Origin: Salinimicrobium marinum
GTDB taxonomy: Bacteria > Bacteroidota > Bacteroidia > Flavobacteriales > Flavobacteriaceae
Direction of reading: 5' to 3'
Assembly (NCBI RefSeq): GCF_014651535.1
Contig: NZ_BMXB01000001.1
Coordinates: 495,470 to 559,469, forward strand
Length of the DNA: 64,000 nt
This document shows, piece by piece, positions 43,757 through 53,156 of this stretch (position 1 is its first letter; every line of letters starts with the position of its first letter). Made by a program: the position numbers and the translations under genes. The notes beneath the pieces were generated by a model. It had not been told where the DNA came from. It ran no database searches and saw nothing but the letters and a program-made list of their open reading frames with translations.

Positions 43757-44128
43757 TTACCGTAATCCCTGAAAAACCTCAAAAATTTCGCAATTGCACT
43801 TCGTATACATCCAGAAACAGTCTATGGCATCGGTGATCATGTGAAAAGCGAGTCCGATGGCGACCAGGCGCAGGGTATAGTTTTTCAGGAAAATCGCTCC
43901 CAGAAAATACAGCGGGATCACATATTCAGAATGTAACAGATGAAATCCTATGCTGCACCGGTTTTCTGCGAAAACTGGATTGGCGAGAAGGTGATCAATA
44001 TCTACCGCCATGGTTCCGAGCAGGATCAGCCAGTTGCGTTTCCAATGCTTTTTATCATACCAGTAAGCAATGGCTCCAATGAAGATAAAGTGTAAAAAGT
44101 AATGGACAAGCGTTTGTAGCATGAGCAA
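43757..44128 (-). CDS. DUF6122 family membrane protein
   Basis: This 123-residue protein has four hydrophobic segments and conserved polar residues: LVHYFLHFIFIGAIAYWYDK, NWLILLGTMAVDIDHLLANP, GFHLLHSEYVIPLYFLGAIF and LVAIGLAFHMITDAIDCFWM. The DIDH, HLLHS and HMITD motifs match the DUF6122 family, which resembles metal-dependent membrane hydrolases, though no activity is established. It stands alone between repeats. Confidence 0.8.
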   Translation of the reverse strand: MLMLQTLVHYFLHFIFIGAIAYWYDKKHWKRNWLILLGTMAVDIDHLLANPVFAENRCSIGFHLLHSEYVIPLYFLGAIFLKNYTLRLVAIGLAFHMITDAIDCFWMYTKCNCEIFEVFQGLR

Positions 44129-44195
44129 GGGTTGGGTGGTATAAAAATAGGAAATCTGAGGTATGACGCTATTAATTTATGATGGATTTTTCTAT

Positions 44196-44300
44196 AACGT
44201 TATGCTGAATTCATTTCAGCATCTTTATGTAAGGCGCTCGCCTGCTGTTTTGCACTCCAATTCAAATGGACCCTGAAACAGTCTACACTCAGGGTGACGG
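44196..44300. repeat. Palindromic intergenic repeat (GGACCCTGAA / CAGGGTGAC family)
   Basis: It contains ATGCTGAATTCATTTCAGCAT (44200-44220, a perfect hairpin) and GGACCCTGAAACAG paired with CTCAGGGTGACGG. Related blocks in different order lie at 63012-63104. Confidence 0.65.
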
Positions 44301-44762
44301 TACGAATGCCACCTTTACCCGCAAATCCCTGTCGTGCTCGTCCAACCCTGACGGATTGGCTTTCTCAAACACCAGAACTCCCTCCTTAAAATCCGGATTC
44401 TCAAACTCCAGCGTAGCCTCAAACGGAACCCAGTCCTCCGTCATCCAGGAATCCTGAGCCTCAGCCGGAACAACAGCTAGCTCATTTCCGTTTTCATCCA
44501 GCAACCTGATTGCAAAGGAAGCTTCAAAGTACCAAGTTCCCCGCGCCCGACCTTCAATTTTTAATGGCGAAGAAATAATCTCTCCCGGCCGCAGCTGATA
44601 CACTTCAATAGTATCTTTAATCGCCGCCGGTTTATTACTGACTTCTGTTGTACCCTCCTCAATTTCTATATTTTCTTCAGGTGTTTTTGTCTGCTGATTA
44701 TTCTCGTTCTTGCAGGAAAACAGAAGCGTTGAAAGAATTATGATAACAAGAGCATTTTTCAT
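44289..44762 (-). CDS. Lipoprotein with Gmad2 immunoglobulin-like domain
   Basis: This protein of about 157 residues has a lipoprotein signal (MKNALVIIILSTLLFSC, Cys17). A Glu/Thr-rich linker follows, then a Gmad2-like domain: EVYQLRPGEIISSPLKIEGR, ARGTWYFEASFAIRLLDENG, DWVPFEATLEF and RDLRVKVAFV. Gmad2 domains are found in envelope proteins linked to spore germination or adhesion in Gram-positives. In Bacteroidetes their role is unknown. I chose the ATG at 44762 because it starts the signal. The longer frame to 44915 is not signal-like. Confidence 0.8.
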   Translation of the reverse strand: MKNALVIIILSTLLFSCKNENNQQTKTPEENIEIEEGTTEVSNKPAAIKDTIEVYQLRPGEIISSPLKIEGRARGTWYFEASFAIRLLDENGNELAVVPAEAQDSWMTEDWVPFEATLEFENPDFKEGVLVFEKANPSGLDEHDRDLRVKVAFVPSP

Positions 44763-45007
44763 GTCAATGATTTTACCTGAAGTTAAAAAATTGTAATTTA
44801 CTGGAAAATAGGATTTCCTTTCCGCAGGTTTGGGAAATGAAAAAGCCGAAACTTTCCAGTCCCGGTCTTTCAAAATTAAATTATCAAATGAGAGAAGCGA
44901 ATTCTCGCAACTCACTATATACCATTTTTACACTATACAATATACAGTCTTACAAATGAGCGCAGCGAATTCAAAATCTAAAATCCAACAGCGCAGCGGT
45001 CTCAAAT

Positions 45008-48000
45008 CTAATGCGCCATACACCCGTAATGCGTCGCACCCTTTTCATGCCAATCAAAAGAAGCATTGTACCGATTGTTCTCCCAGTAAAAATCCCCTCT
45101 TTCTTTCGGATTGTTGCCTATCTCATTCATCGTTTCAGCATCATAAAGTCTTCCGTTTACCATGGTATAAATAATCGTGTTGGTATTGCGGATGTCTTCT
45201 AACGGATTCTCCTCTAGAACCAACAAATCAGCTAATTTTCCTTCTTCGAGAGAACCGATCTCGCTGCCCATTCCGATGTATTCGGCGGAGTTGATGGTTG
45301 CGGTTTTTAACGCTTCCATATTGCTCATTCCACCCATCTGGATCAGCCATAGTTCCCAGTGTGCACCGAGTCCCTGTAATTGTCCGTGGGCACCCATGTT
45401 CACTTTTACCCCAAGATCTGAAAGTTCTTTGGCAGTTTCAGAAACCAGAATCGGCCCCTGCTCGTATTCTTCTTCCGGAAGTTTCGTGCGATGCCTGGAA
45501 CGGGAATCGATAATGCTACGCGGAGTGAAATTCAGCAGGCGTTCATTTTCCCATACATTCGTTTTGTCGTAGAAATAGTATTCTCCGTTGATTCCGCCGT
45601 AATTCACGATCAGGGTAGGGGTATAGCCGGTATTGCTGTTGCCCCACAGGGTTTTTACGTCATTATAAACAGGTGCCACAGGAATATTGTGTTCAATCCC
45701 GGTGTGACCGTCCACGATCATGTTCATATTGTGGAAAAAGGTACTTCCGCCTTCCGGAACCACATTGATATCAAGCTCTTTCGCTGCCTGCATCACCTGC
45801 TGGCGCTGCTCCCGTCGTGGCTGATTGTAACTTTTCACTGATGTAGCTCCAAAGGCTTTGGTTCTTCTTAAAGCAGATCTCGCATCTTCAAGGCTGTTGA
45901 TCTCAGCTTTGAAAGCCCCTTCGGCACCGTATAAAATGATACCGGTGGAGTAGAGGCGAGGCCCTACCATTTCGCCGCTTTTGATGAGTTCTGCCATTCC
46001 GAATACTGTTTCACTAAGAGCCGATGGATCGTGCGCAGTGGTCACCCCAAAAGCAAGGTTAGCGTAGAACGGCCAGTGCTGTTTCGGGGTCAATCCGTAG
46101 CGGAAAGCGCCAATATGTGCGTGTGCATCTACCATTCCGGGCATGATCGTCTTTCCGGAAATATCATACACCTTCGCGTTGTTCGGAATGTTTACTTCGG
46201 AAGATTTCCCAATCTGTACAATTTTGTTGCCTTCAATAACAATGCTTCCGTTTTCGATCACTTCGTCGCCGTTCATCGTGATGATACGTGCGTTGGTAAA
46301 AGCGATCTGTCCCGAAGGAACATCGGTTTTCACCTGAAGTCCGATTCTCGTCCCTTCTTCTGTGATTGGCGGAATCGAATCTGCCGAATTCTCTAAAAAG
46401 GTAAATCTTTCAGAAATTTTGTTGGTGAAATATTCATCACCCAGCGTCCAGTGCACATTCTGGCTGTTGTTGCTCCAGTGCAGGTTGATTCCCGCATCTT
46501 TAGCAAGCTGACTCACCGGAACTGTTTTGCTGTTCGGGTCCAGTTGCACAGGCTGTCCGGTCATTACCAGCGGCGCCACGTATGCTTTGTGAAGATTAGA
46601 AAAAGCAACCCATTTATTGTCCGGACTCGGCACCAATCGGCCACCGTACTTGGATTCAATGTGCGTACGCTCGTCGTGTCCGTTCAAATCCACACTTTTC
46701 AGCCGTTTGGTAAGGCTCCCCATGAGGTAACCACCCGTCTGATAAAGAATGCGGTCATTGTTCGTGTTGAACATGGCAAATTCCCCTTCATTGTGGATCT
46801 TTCGGATATTTTCTCCGGAACCGTCCATCAGGTAAATTCCCGAATTCTTGCTGAACGTCCGGCCCAGGTCTGAGTTTCCGTCTTCTTTGTTGAAAACGAT
46901 CATTTTTCCGTCGCCGGAAAATTCAGGGTTCCTGAAAATACCTTTTTCAGTTGTTAATTTTTTGGAATTCCTTCCGTTAAGTCGCACTGTTCTTACAGCA
47001 CCCATATTTTCATCGCTCCAGGTCACATACACAATGCTTCTTCCATCGGGGGAAAAGCTCGGTTCAAATTCGAATTCCGTAGCATCCGTGATACGTTCAG
47101 GAGTACCATTTGGAAGGCTCTTTTTCCACAGGTAACCAACCGCGTTAAATACCAGCGTGTTTCCATCGGGCGAAGTAACTGCATGACGAAGCACCTTCGG
47201 ATTAAATTCTTCGGAAAAAACCGGATGGTCAACCGAATGTGTTTCTGCAATTTTGATCGTGGTATTCACCTGAAAAGGAATTTCTGAAGCTTCGGTGCTT
47301 TCAATATTCACCCGTCTGATTTTCCCTTCGGCCCAGAAAACTAGTTCTTCATTGTTCGGCATCCAGCTAAAACCTGGATACACCCCAAAGATCGCCCAGG
47401 CTTCCTGCTGATCTTTGCTTAGCTGATCGTACACCGGCCATTCCTCGCCGGTTTCCAGGTCGTGGATATATAAAACCGATTTTGTACGAATGCGTTTTAC
47501 AAAAGCCAGTTTTGTCCCGTCAGGCGAAACCTGTGGGCGTGCAGCGCCACCGGGACCGCCGGTCACACGGTCAATCTCGCCGGTTTGTAGGTCATAACGT
47601 TGGATCACGTAGATCTGGTTGTTGGGATCTTTGTTGTACTGAAAAGCTCCCCCGGGATACACATCTTCACTGTAGTAAAGGTAACGCCCATCGGGAGAAG
47701 TGCTGGGCTCGTTTACGTCCTGCTGATCGTTCTTACGCTCGGTCAACTGGATTCCCGCTTCTCCTGCACCAAGGTGGTACTGCCACATCTCACCGGCACC
47801 CAGAGAGCGACCGGAAGTAAAGTGTTTACGGGCAATGATGGAGTTCCCGTCGGCGGTCCATACCCCGTTGTTCAACAGCCTGAAATTTTCTTTGGAAAGC
47901 TGCTTCGCATTGTTCCCGTCTGCATCCATGATCCAGATGTTGTCGCCGCCACCGGCATCGCTGGTGTAGGAGATTCTGCGGCCGTCGGGGCTAAACCTTG

Positions 48001-48292
48001 GCTGCACATCATATGCCATTCCGTTAGTAAGCGCCGTGGCATTCCCTCCGGAAATAGACATGATGTAAATATCCCCTAAAAGGTCGAATACGACCTGCGA
48101 CCCATCGGGACTTACATCCAGGTTCATCCACGTACCTTCATCGGTATTTAATTCGACTTCTTTGATGTTCCAGTCATCGGTATAGGGATCGTTCACATCC
48201 CATTTTTTATCGTCTTTCTTTTCTTCTTCCTGCGCGAAAGCTACAGAAGAGGACATTACTAAGAGTAATGCCAGCAGGTGTTTTCTAATCAT
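45008..48292 (-). CDS. Secreted amidohydrolase fused to a PD40 beta-propeller
   Basis: This 1094-residue protein has a signal peptide (MIRKHLLALLLVMSSSVAFA). About 600 residues of TolB/PD40-type repeats follow (LDVSPDGSQVVFDLLGDIYI, RFSPDGRRISYTSDAGGGDN, STSPDGRYLYYSEDVYPGGA). The C-terminal amidohydrolase domain starts near residue 650: FTNARIITMNGDEVIENGSI, DISGKTIMPGMVDAHAHIGA with the HxH metal ligands, a Lys/His region in DINVVPEGGSTFFHNMNMIV, GHTGIEH and ADLLVLEENPLEDIRNTNTI at the end. It is a metal-dependent hydrolase of the periplasm or surface. The substrate is unknown, but the fusion resembles imidazolonepropionase-like and dipeptidase-like enzymes. Confidence 0.9.
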   Translation of the reverse strand: MIRKHLLALLLVMSSSVAFAQEEEKKDDKKWDVNDPYTDDWNIKEVELNTDEGTWMNLDVSPDGSQVVFDLLGDIYIMSISGGNATALTNGMAYDVQPRFSPDGRRISYTSDAGGGDNIWIMDADGNNAKQLSKENFRLLNNGVWTADGNSIIARKHFTSGRSLGAGEMWQYHLGAGEAGIQLTERKNDQQDVNEPSTSPDGRYLYYSEDVYPGGAFQYNKDPNNQIYVIQRYDLQTGEIDRVTGGPGGAARPQVSPDGTKLAFVKRIRTKSVLYIHDLETGEEWPVYDQLSKDQQEAWAIFGVYPGFSWMPNNEELVFWAEGKIRRVNIESTEASEIPFQVNTTIKIAETHSVDHPVFSEEFNPKVLRHAVTSPDGNTLVFNAVGYLWKKSLPNGTPERITDATEFEFEPSFSPDGRSIVYVTWSDENMGAVRTVRLNGRNSKKLTTEKGIFRNPEFSGDGKMIVFNKEDGNSDLGRTFSKNSGIYLMDGSGENIRKIHNEGEFAMFNTNNDRILYQTGGYLMGSLTKRLKSVDLNGHDERTHIESKYGGRLVPSPDNKWVAFSNLHKAYVAPLVMTGQPVQLDPNSKTVPVSQLAKDAGINLHWSNNSQNVHWTLGDEYFTNKISERFTFLENSADSIPPITEEGTRIGLQVKTDVPSGQIAFTNARIITMNGDEVIENGSIVIEGNKIVQIGKSSEVNIPNNAKVYDISGKTIMPGMVDAHAHIGAFRYGLTPKQHWPFYANLAFGVTTAHDPSALSETVFGMAELIKSGEMVGPRLYSTGIILYGAEGAFKAEINSLEDARSALRRTKAFGATSVKSYNQPRREQRQQVMQAAKELDINVVPEGGSTFFHNMNMIVDGHTGIEHNIPVAPVYNDVKTLWGNSNTGYTPTLIVNYGGINGEYYFYDKTNVWENERLLNFTPRSIIDSRSRHRTKLPEEEYEQGPILVSETAKELSDLGVKVNMGAHGQLQGLGAHWELWLIQMGGMSNMEALKTATINSAEYIGMGSEIGSLEEGKLADLLVLEENPLEDIRNTNTIIYTMVNGRLYDAETMNEIGNNPKERGDFYWENNRYNASFDWHEKGATHYGCMAH

Positions 48293-48717
48293 AAATAGTA
48301 AGGGTTGTTTTAAGATGGCTAAATATAAGGAAGATTTTGGTTTTTCATTAGCCTGTGCAAGGAAAGGTATCTTCCAATTACCTGGTCAATAAAGGTAGAA
48401 ATCGGCCGCGAAAAGCAGGTTTTTCAACAGGAAAAAAATCTTTGTTTTTTTTCATTTCCGCCTTCATTTTTTTTCTCAACATATGGAGAAATAATATACA
48501 TTAGATCCATCGCTGCACACGACTTTCTACCCTACAAAAAGCCGGTTGAGCTGCTAAGTAACAACCCGTTTTCCTGATGATCTTATAGCTCTCCTGTTGT
48601 TTTTGCAGCTCCGGGATTAAAAAGAAAACATTGCCTGAAAGAGTCCCAGAATTATTAGGTGTGGGTTTTCTATACCTTTTTCTGAATGACAGGCCGGGCG
48701 ATTTAATTTTAAAGTCG
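48293..48717. other. Divergent intergenic region without a visible gene
   Basis: These 425 bases between the divergent amidohydrolase and PQQ-propeller genes show no convincing open frame. The frame upstream of the 48718 start stays open to 48631 but is not signal-like. Promoters for both sides are expected here, but I cannot place them. Confidence 0.4.
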
Positions 48718-50289
48718 ATGAAAAAGATTGGTTTAAGTGTGATCCTGATGTTCCTGATTTCCCTTCAGGGGCTTGCTCAAAAGGATATGGAGATTCTATG
48801 GAACTCTAGGGAAGTAGGAAAGAATCTGCTCACCGGGGAATCTGTTATGGCGAAGGAATATACCTTCCCCGAAAGGATCCATGACTTTCAGGTAGATACC
48901 GTTAATGATCACATCACCATTCAATTGAGAGGTTTGAGCAAGAACGGAAAATGGCTTGATAACAAAGGAAAAGTGGTGCGCTATGATCCTGAAGAAAAGA
49001 AGGTGCTCTGGTCAAAAAAGATCGCATATCAGTTGGAGAACCTGGAACAAACCGGCGGAGTTACCCTTCATTCCACAGGAAAGAAAAGTTATTCCCTGGA
49101 CAATGCGACAGGGAAGGAACTGTGGGAAGTAAAAAACTCCCTGATCTTTGCCGATGCTGTGGACAAAATCGGGATCGGATATAAAATTCAGCCTTTAAAA
49201 GCCAAAGAAAATACACTTGAGGGTATCGACCTCAGGAATGGGCAGCCTCTGTGGCAGAGAGAGATCAGCCGGGAGTACGGCTGGAATGAAATAACCTATT
49301 TGAATGACTCTACTTTATTGATAGGTGCTTCCGGACTTCATACGGTAAATATTTTTGATGGTACGGGCTGGGATTACAATACAGTCACCGGAAAGAAGGA
49401 TTATACCGCTTCGGCAGTGGGCACGGGATTGGGAATTGCGGCCGGGCTGTTAACCGGCACCTATATGGTTTCCACCGGTCACAACCTGGTTAGTGATGTG
49501 GTTTCCAACATGCTTGTGGACAGTGCCAGTATCTATTTCGCTTCCAGGAAAGACCTGGTGAGGCTAAACAGGCAGGGGGACGTCTTGTGGAAAAAGAGCC
49601 TTCCCGATGAGCTGACCAGTAAATCCATGATCTTTAAGTCGGGTGATGATCTGGTCATGGTCAACCAGGGCTATGCTTTTATGGGATATCGTCAACTGGA
49701 TTTTGGCACGCCTTTTATCGCCTCCTTTGATATTAAAACGGGAGATCAAAATTATTTAAAAGAAGTAACGGCCGAAAAAAAGGAGATGATAGCGGCCGTT
49801 AATCTAAAAGATGGGGAACTTCTGCTGTTATTTAAAGATCATGTTTCCCGGTTTTCAGTGGAGGACGGGCAACTACTTCAGGATAAAAAATTCAATGCCG
49901 AAGCAGTTGGCGAACTGAAGTATTTTGTGGGGGAGCAGGTGTTTGTTCAGAAGGACAACCTCTTTCATAGTCTGCAGAATTCAGATCCTGCCAAACATTA
50001 TCTCTATACCGGCACCGGAAAGATCCTGATACTCGATTCAAACTTTGAGCTTGTTGAAACAATGGATACTGAAGCTAAAGCCATTTACATCAACTATTTC
50101 AACCGCGATGGGAAGCGGTTCCTTGCTAAGGAGAATAAGACTTTTGTGATCGATTCCGAAGGTGAAAATTTAGCTGAATTCTCCGCTTCGCGCAATGCTG
50201 TTTTCCTCAACGGAAAATTTTATGATGCTCAGGATAACAGCTTTTTAGAGATCGAGCTGGAGAATTTGTTCAACAAACCTCTTCAATAA
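48718..50289 (+). CDS. Secreted PQQ-like beta-propeller protein
   Basis: This protein of about 523 residues has a signal peptide (MKKIGLSVILMFLISLQGLAQ) and PQQ-type repeats with alternating W and G: LDNATGKELWEVKNSLIFAD, LEGIDLRNGQPLWQREISRE and LVRLNRQGDVLWKKSLPDEL. A Gly-rich insertion (ASAVGTGLGIAAGLLTGTYM) may be a loop or a membrane-touching segment. The repeats resemble BamB and PQQ dehydrogenases, but the metal and quinone residues of the latter are not evident. The function is unknown. It heads a run of envelope genes on the plus strand. Confidence 0.8.
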   Translation: MKKIGLSVILMFLISLQGLAQKDMEILWNSREVGKNLLTGESVMAKEYTFPERIHDFQVDTVNDHITIQLRGLSKNGKWLDNKGKVVRYDPEEKKVLWSKKIAYQLENLEQTGGVTLHSTGKKSYSLDNATGKELWEVKNSLIFADAVDKIGIGYKIQPLKAKENTLEGIDLRNGQPLWQREISREYGWNEITYLNDSTLLIGASGLHTVNIFDGTGWDYNTVTGKKDYTASAVGTGLGIAAGLLTGTYMVSTGHNLVSDVVSNMLVDSASIYFASRKDLVRLNRQGDVLWKKSLPDELTSKSMIFKSGDDLVMVNQGYAFMGYRQLDFGTPFIASFDIKTGDQNYLKEVTAEKKEMIAAVNLKDGELLLLFKDHVSRFSVEDGQLLQDKKFNAEAVGELKYFVGEQVFVQKDNLFHSLQNSDPAKHYLYTGTGKILILDSNFELVETMDTEAKAIYINYFNRDGKRFLAKENKTFVIDSEGENLAEFSASRNAVFLNGKFYDAQDNSFLEIELENLFNKPLQ

Positions 50290-50309
50290 TTCTTTTCATT
50301 GATATGCTC

Positions 50310-50876
50310 ATGGTGAAAAAGACTCTGGTAGTAATCCTGTTCATTTTTGCTTCACTCCAGGTGCAGGCACAGTTTATAAAGGAAAAAGCAATAGATGTTT
50401 CTATAGGTTCGGGTTTGAGTTCGCCTTATGGCGAGTACGACATTATGGGTTCAGGATTTTACACACAGGGAGAATTTGTGCTCAGCCTTAACAATTGGAT
50501 AGATATTAGACCGTATGCCGGACTCATATTGACCAAACCCGGCGGGGATGATACCGAAAATAAGGAGGCAGGTTATAAATCAACTGCAAACGCATTTCTT
50601 TTCGGCGGAAAAACCCGGCTCACTATACCAATTCCGTGGGTGGCACCTTATTTCGAAATTGGAGTAGGTGCCTCCATTGGATCTTTTGAAACCTTTACAC
50701 CCGATACGGATTTAGAAGAAAGTGGTTTTATTTACCATACTCCAATATCCCTGGGACTGGAGTTAGGGCCCATGCATAATTTTAACCTCGAGTTTACTTA
50801 TTATTACCATGATAGCGTACAGCAGACTGCAGGTGCAGTTGCATTTGGGGTTTCAATTCCGGTAGGTAATGATTAA
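50310..50876 (+). CDS. Outer membrane beta-barrel protein
   Basis: This protein of about 188 residues has a signal peptide (MVKKTLVVILFIFASLQVQA). Beta strands with aromatic ends follow: KAIDVSIGSGLSSPYGEYDI, NNWIDIRPYAGLILTKPGGD, APYFEIGVGASIGSF, TPISLGLELGPMHNFNLEFT and AVAFGVSIPVG. Eight or so strands suggest a small OmpX/PorT-like barrel. The alternative start at 50304 adds MLM. It lies 20 bases after the propeller gene and is probably co-transcribed with it. Confidence 0.75.
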   Translation: MVKKTLVVILFIFASLQVQAQFIKEKAIDVSIGSGLSSPYGEYDIMGSGFYTQGEFVLSLNNWIDIRPYAGLILTKPGGDDTENKEAGYKSTANAFLFGGKTRLTIPIPWVAPYFEIGVGASIGSFETFTPDTDLEESGFIYHTPISLGLELGPMHNFNLEFTYYYHDSVQQTAGAVAFGVSIPVGND

Positions 50877-50901
50877 TGAATTCCATTGACTGCGAAAACC
50901 T

Positions 50902-51390
50902 ATGGTAACTAAACAAATCCTGATTCTCATCCTTTTACTCTCTTCCACAAAAACCTTCGCTTGCGAATGTGTCAATGTTGTCGATAATAGTTTCCTCGGA
51001 AAGACCAAAAGCTTTGATTTTATAGTAAAGGGAGAAATAGATCAGGTAGCTCCTGAATCTGTTACCATGACGGTTGAGGAAGTGTATAAAGGCTCAATAA
51101 AAGAAAATACCATTCAGCTCCTCAGGGGTGGCCCGGATTGTATGCATTCGCTGGATTTTAAACCCGGAGATAAACTTATCATCGGGCTGGTCAATGCTTA
51201 TTATGAGCAGTACCCCAATGCGTACATGGTGCCCGGTTGTATAACCTCTGTGATTTATGTGAAAGGCCAAAAAGCTTATACCCCTGAACTTCAACCTCAC
51301 ATGTTCAAAAAACCAAAAATAACCATGTTTGAATCCACGATAAGATTGGAAGTTTTGGAGAGGATGATAAGGCGGAAAGTAGGATCCTGA
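50902..51390 (+). CDS. Secreted TIMP/NTR-like protein
   Basis: This 162-residue protein has a signal peptide (MVTKQILILILLLSSTKTFA) immediately followed by CECVNVVDNSF, the CxC N-terminus typical of netrin/TIMP-like (NTR) modules. Later cysteines in GGPDCMHSL and MVPGCITSV could pair with them. Beta strands such as FDFIVKGEIDQVAPESVTMT, VEEVYKGSIKENTIQLL and DKLIIGLVNAYYEQYP agree with an OB-like NTR fold. In animals TIMPs inhibit metalloproteases with the free N-terminal Cys, but bacterial members are uncharacterised. It follows the beta-barrel gene by 25 bases. Confidence 0.7.
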   Translation: MVTKQILILILLLSSTKTFACECVNVVDNSFLGKTKSFDFIVKGEIDQVAPESVTMTVEEVYKGSIKENTIQLLRGGPDCMHSLDFKPGDKLIIGLVNAYYEQYPNAYMVPGCITSVIYVKGQKAYTPELQPHMFKKPKITMFESTIRLEVLERMIRRKVGS

Positions 51391-51456
51391 AGCTCTTTAC
51401 AGTCGCAAAAAATAACGTTCAGTTAGTTGAGAATAATAAATAGTCAAAATAATACA

Positions 51457-51969
51457 ATGAGAAAAATAGTTTATCTGTTATTGGCTTTATTTTTAGCGAG
51501 TTGTGCAGGAACCGTTCAAACCGCCAGATATGAAAGTGAGGCCAATCCGGAATTAAGGAAAGCCTATATAGTTTCAACAGAAAATTCTGAATACATAAAA
51601 TTCAAGTTCGGAAAAATAACCCCATTCGGATATCTTACACCTGTCGATGATCCCGCTGAAAAGAGCGAGGTTATTGGAAATACTGACACCATTATTAAGC
51701 AGGAACTGGAAAGGCACGGCATTCTGGCAGCCATCGGAAAAAGGGGAGATATGCCCGAAGATTTTGATTTCATTGTACAATACAATGACACCTGGAGGTG
51801 GGATTTTAAAATGATCCTGGATCGGCTCGAGATTGCTTTTGTATCCCCCGATGGGGAGAAGTTGTTAGCGAAATCCACCTTCAACATTTATAAGAACAAG
51901 GAACTACATAATTTCCCCACCCCCGAAAAAGAGGTTCCAAAAATGATTAGGGAGTTGTTGAAGAAGTAA
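51457..51969 (+). CDS. Lipoprotein of unknown function
   Basis: This protein of about 170 residues has the lipoprotein signal MRKIVYLLLALFLASCAG (lipobox LASC, Cys16). The mature part reads ARYESEANPELRKAYIVSTE, FGKITPFGYLTPVDD, IIKQELERHGILAAIGKRGD and FDFIVQYNDTWRWDFKMILD. It resembles DUF4136-type lipoproteins in the alternation of a periplasmic strand pattern and DFIVQY, but I am not certain of the family. I chose the ATG at 51457 because it begins the signal peptide. The longer frame begins at 51427. Confidence 0.65.
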   Translation: MRKIVYLLLALFLASCAGTVQTARYESEANPELRKAYIVSTENSEYIKFKFGKITPFGYLTPVDDPAEKSEVIGNTDTIIKQELERHGILAAIGKRGDMPEDFDFIVQYNDTWRWDFKMILDRLEIAFVSPDGEKLLAKSTFNIYKNKELHNFPTPEKEVPKMIRELLKK

Positions 51970-52292
51970 AGCCTGCTTCTTCTTTTCTTCTTCCTGTTCA
52001 AAAACTTCCCGCTGAAAATTTATTTTTGCAGGAAATTAAGTTATTTTTAACGAATCTCTACACCTTTATATTGGCGGCTGGTATTTCTTCTAAAGTGGCA
52101 ACGAAGAACAGCTATTTAGAAAGGCCAGAAATTTTTTTTGTTTATTTATAAAAACAGGTAATGATAAAGGATGGATGAGATTTATCCAAAGGAGCGGAAG
52201 AAATTAAAATCCTTCTATTTATGGGCTCTGGTAATTATTACTAATCTGTAGATTTTTTTTTGAAATTATAGTATAGAAATTAGACAACATTC
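51970..52292. other. AT-rich intergenic region
   Basis: I see no gene, repeat or clear terminator in these 323 bases. The last 80 bases before the GIY-YIG gene are very AT-rich, as in other promoters here. Confidence 0.4.
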
Positions 52293-53156
52293 ATGAAAAA
52301 CTTCGGTAAAACTATAAAGATCTTTCTGGTGGATGGAGAACCAAATGGCAGGATGACCTGTGAATTATCTAACTGGACGGGCAAAGCCTTGAAGATTCCA
52401 AGGAAGAAGATTAAAGAGTCTTCAGACCGGCCTGAGTTAGAAAATACCGGCATCTATATTCTTTTTGGGAAATCTGACAAATCTGAAAATAAAGAACTTG
52501 CATACATAGGTGAAGCTGAGGGGATTTATAAAAGATTGAATCAACATTTATCTGCAAAGGATTTTTGGAACGAAGCTCTTGTGTTTGTGAGCAAAGATGA
52601 GAACCTAAACAAAGCCCACATCAAATACTTGGAGAGCAGATTACATGAAATTGCAGTAAAGGTAAACCGTTACGATCTTGAAAATGGCATTATTCCTCCC
52701 AAATCATCAATTTCTGAATCTGATCAGGCAGAGATGGAAGAGTATCTTGAAAACATAAAGTTGCTGGTAAATGCCCTCGGTTATAAAATATTTGAACAGC
52801 TTAGAAAGGTTCAAACATTTGAAGAGGAGGTAAGAAATACTTTTTACATCAATTCAGCAAGAGGAGCTAACGCAAAAGGTCAATTTACAAACGAAGGTTT
52901 TGTCGTTTTAAAAGATTCAGAAATTGCAAATTCACCCACCAATTCTTTTCCTCAGAACTGGAAAAATTTCAGACAAAGTCTGATTGATGACAAAATAATT
53001 TTTCAGACTAACAATCAGTTGGTGTTCAGGGAGGATTATTTGTTTTCCAGTCCTTCAGCTGCAGCTGCTGTTGTAATGGGAAGAAGTGCCAACGGTCTCA
53101 CCGAATGGAAATCGAAAGATGGACGTATTTTGAAAGCTGTTGAATCTAATAGCTAA
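52293..53156 (+). CDS. GIY-YIG nuclease domain protein with DUF4357
   Basis: This 287-residue protein has a GIY-YIG core near residues 53-90, written NTGIYILFGKSDKSENKELA then YIGEAEGIYKRLNQH, with conserved Arg and His. A helical linker follows. The C-terminal region has YINSARGANAKGQFTNEGFV and SSPSAAAAVVMGRSANGLTE, ending in EWKSKDGRIL, which is the DUF4357 signature. This domain pair occurs as a stand-alone protein in many bacteria and may act on damaged or foreign DNA. No methyltransferase or restriction gene is adjacent. It is flanked by AT-rich DNA on both sides, which could point to transfer. Confidence 0.85.
   Translation: MKNFGKTIKIFLVDGEPNGRMTCELSNWTGKALKIPRKKIKESSDRPELENTGIYILFGKSDKSENKELAYIGEAEGIYKRLNQHLSAKDFWNEALVFVSKDENLNKAHIKYLESRLHEIAVKVNRYDLENGIIPPKSSISESDQAEMEEYLENIKLLVNALGYKIFEQLRKVQTFEEEVRNTFYINSARGANAKGQFTNEGFVVLKDSEIANSPTNSFPQNWKNFRQSLIDDKIIFQTNNQLVFREDYLFSSPSAAAAVVMGRSANGLTEWKSKDGRILKAVESNS

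Noticed and set aside
45177-48079. Many plus-strand open frames of 60-160 codons opposite the 1094-residue amidohydrolase
   Set aside because: They are shadows in a GC-richer coding region; the minus-strand gene has a full domain structure.
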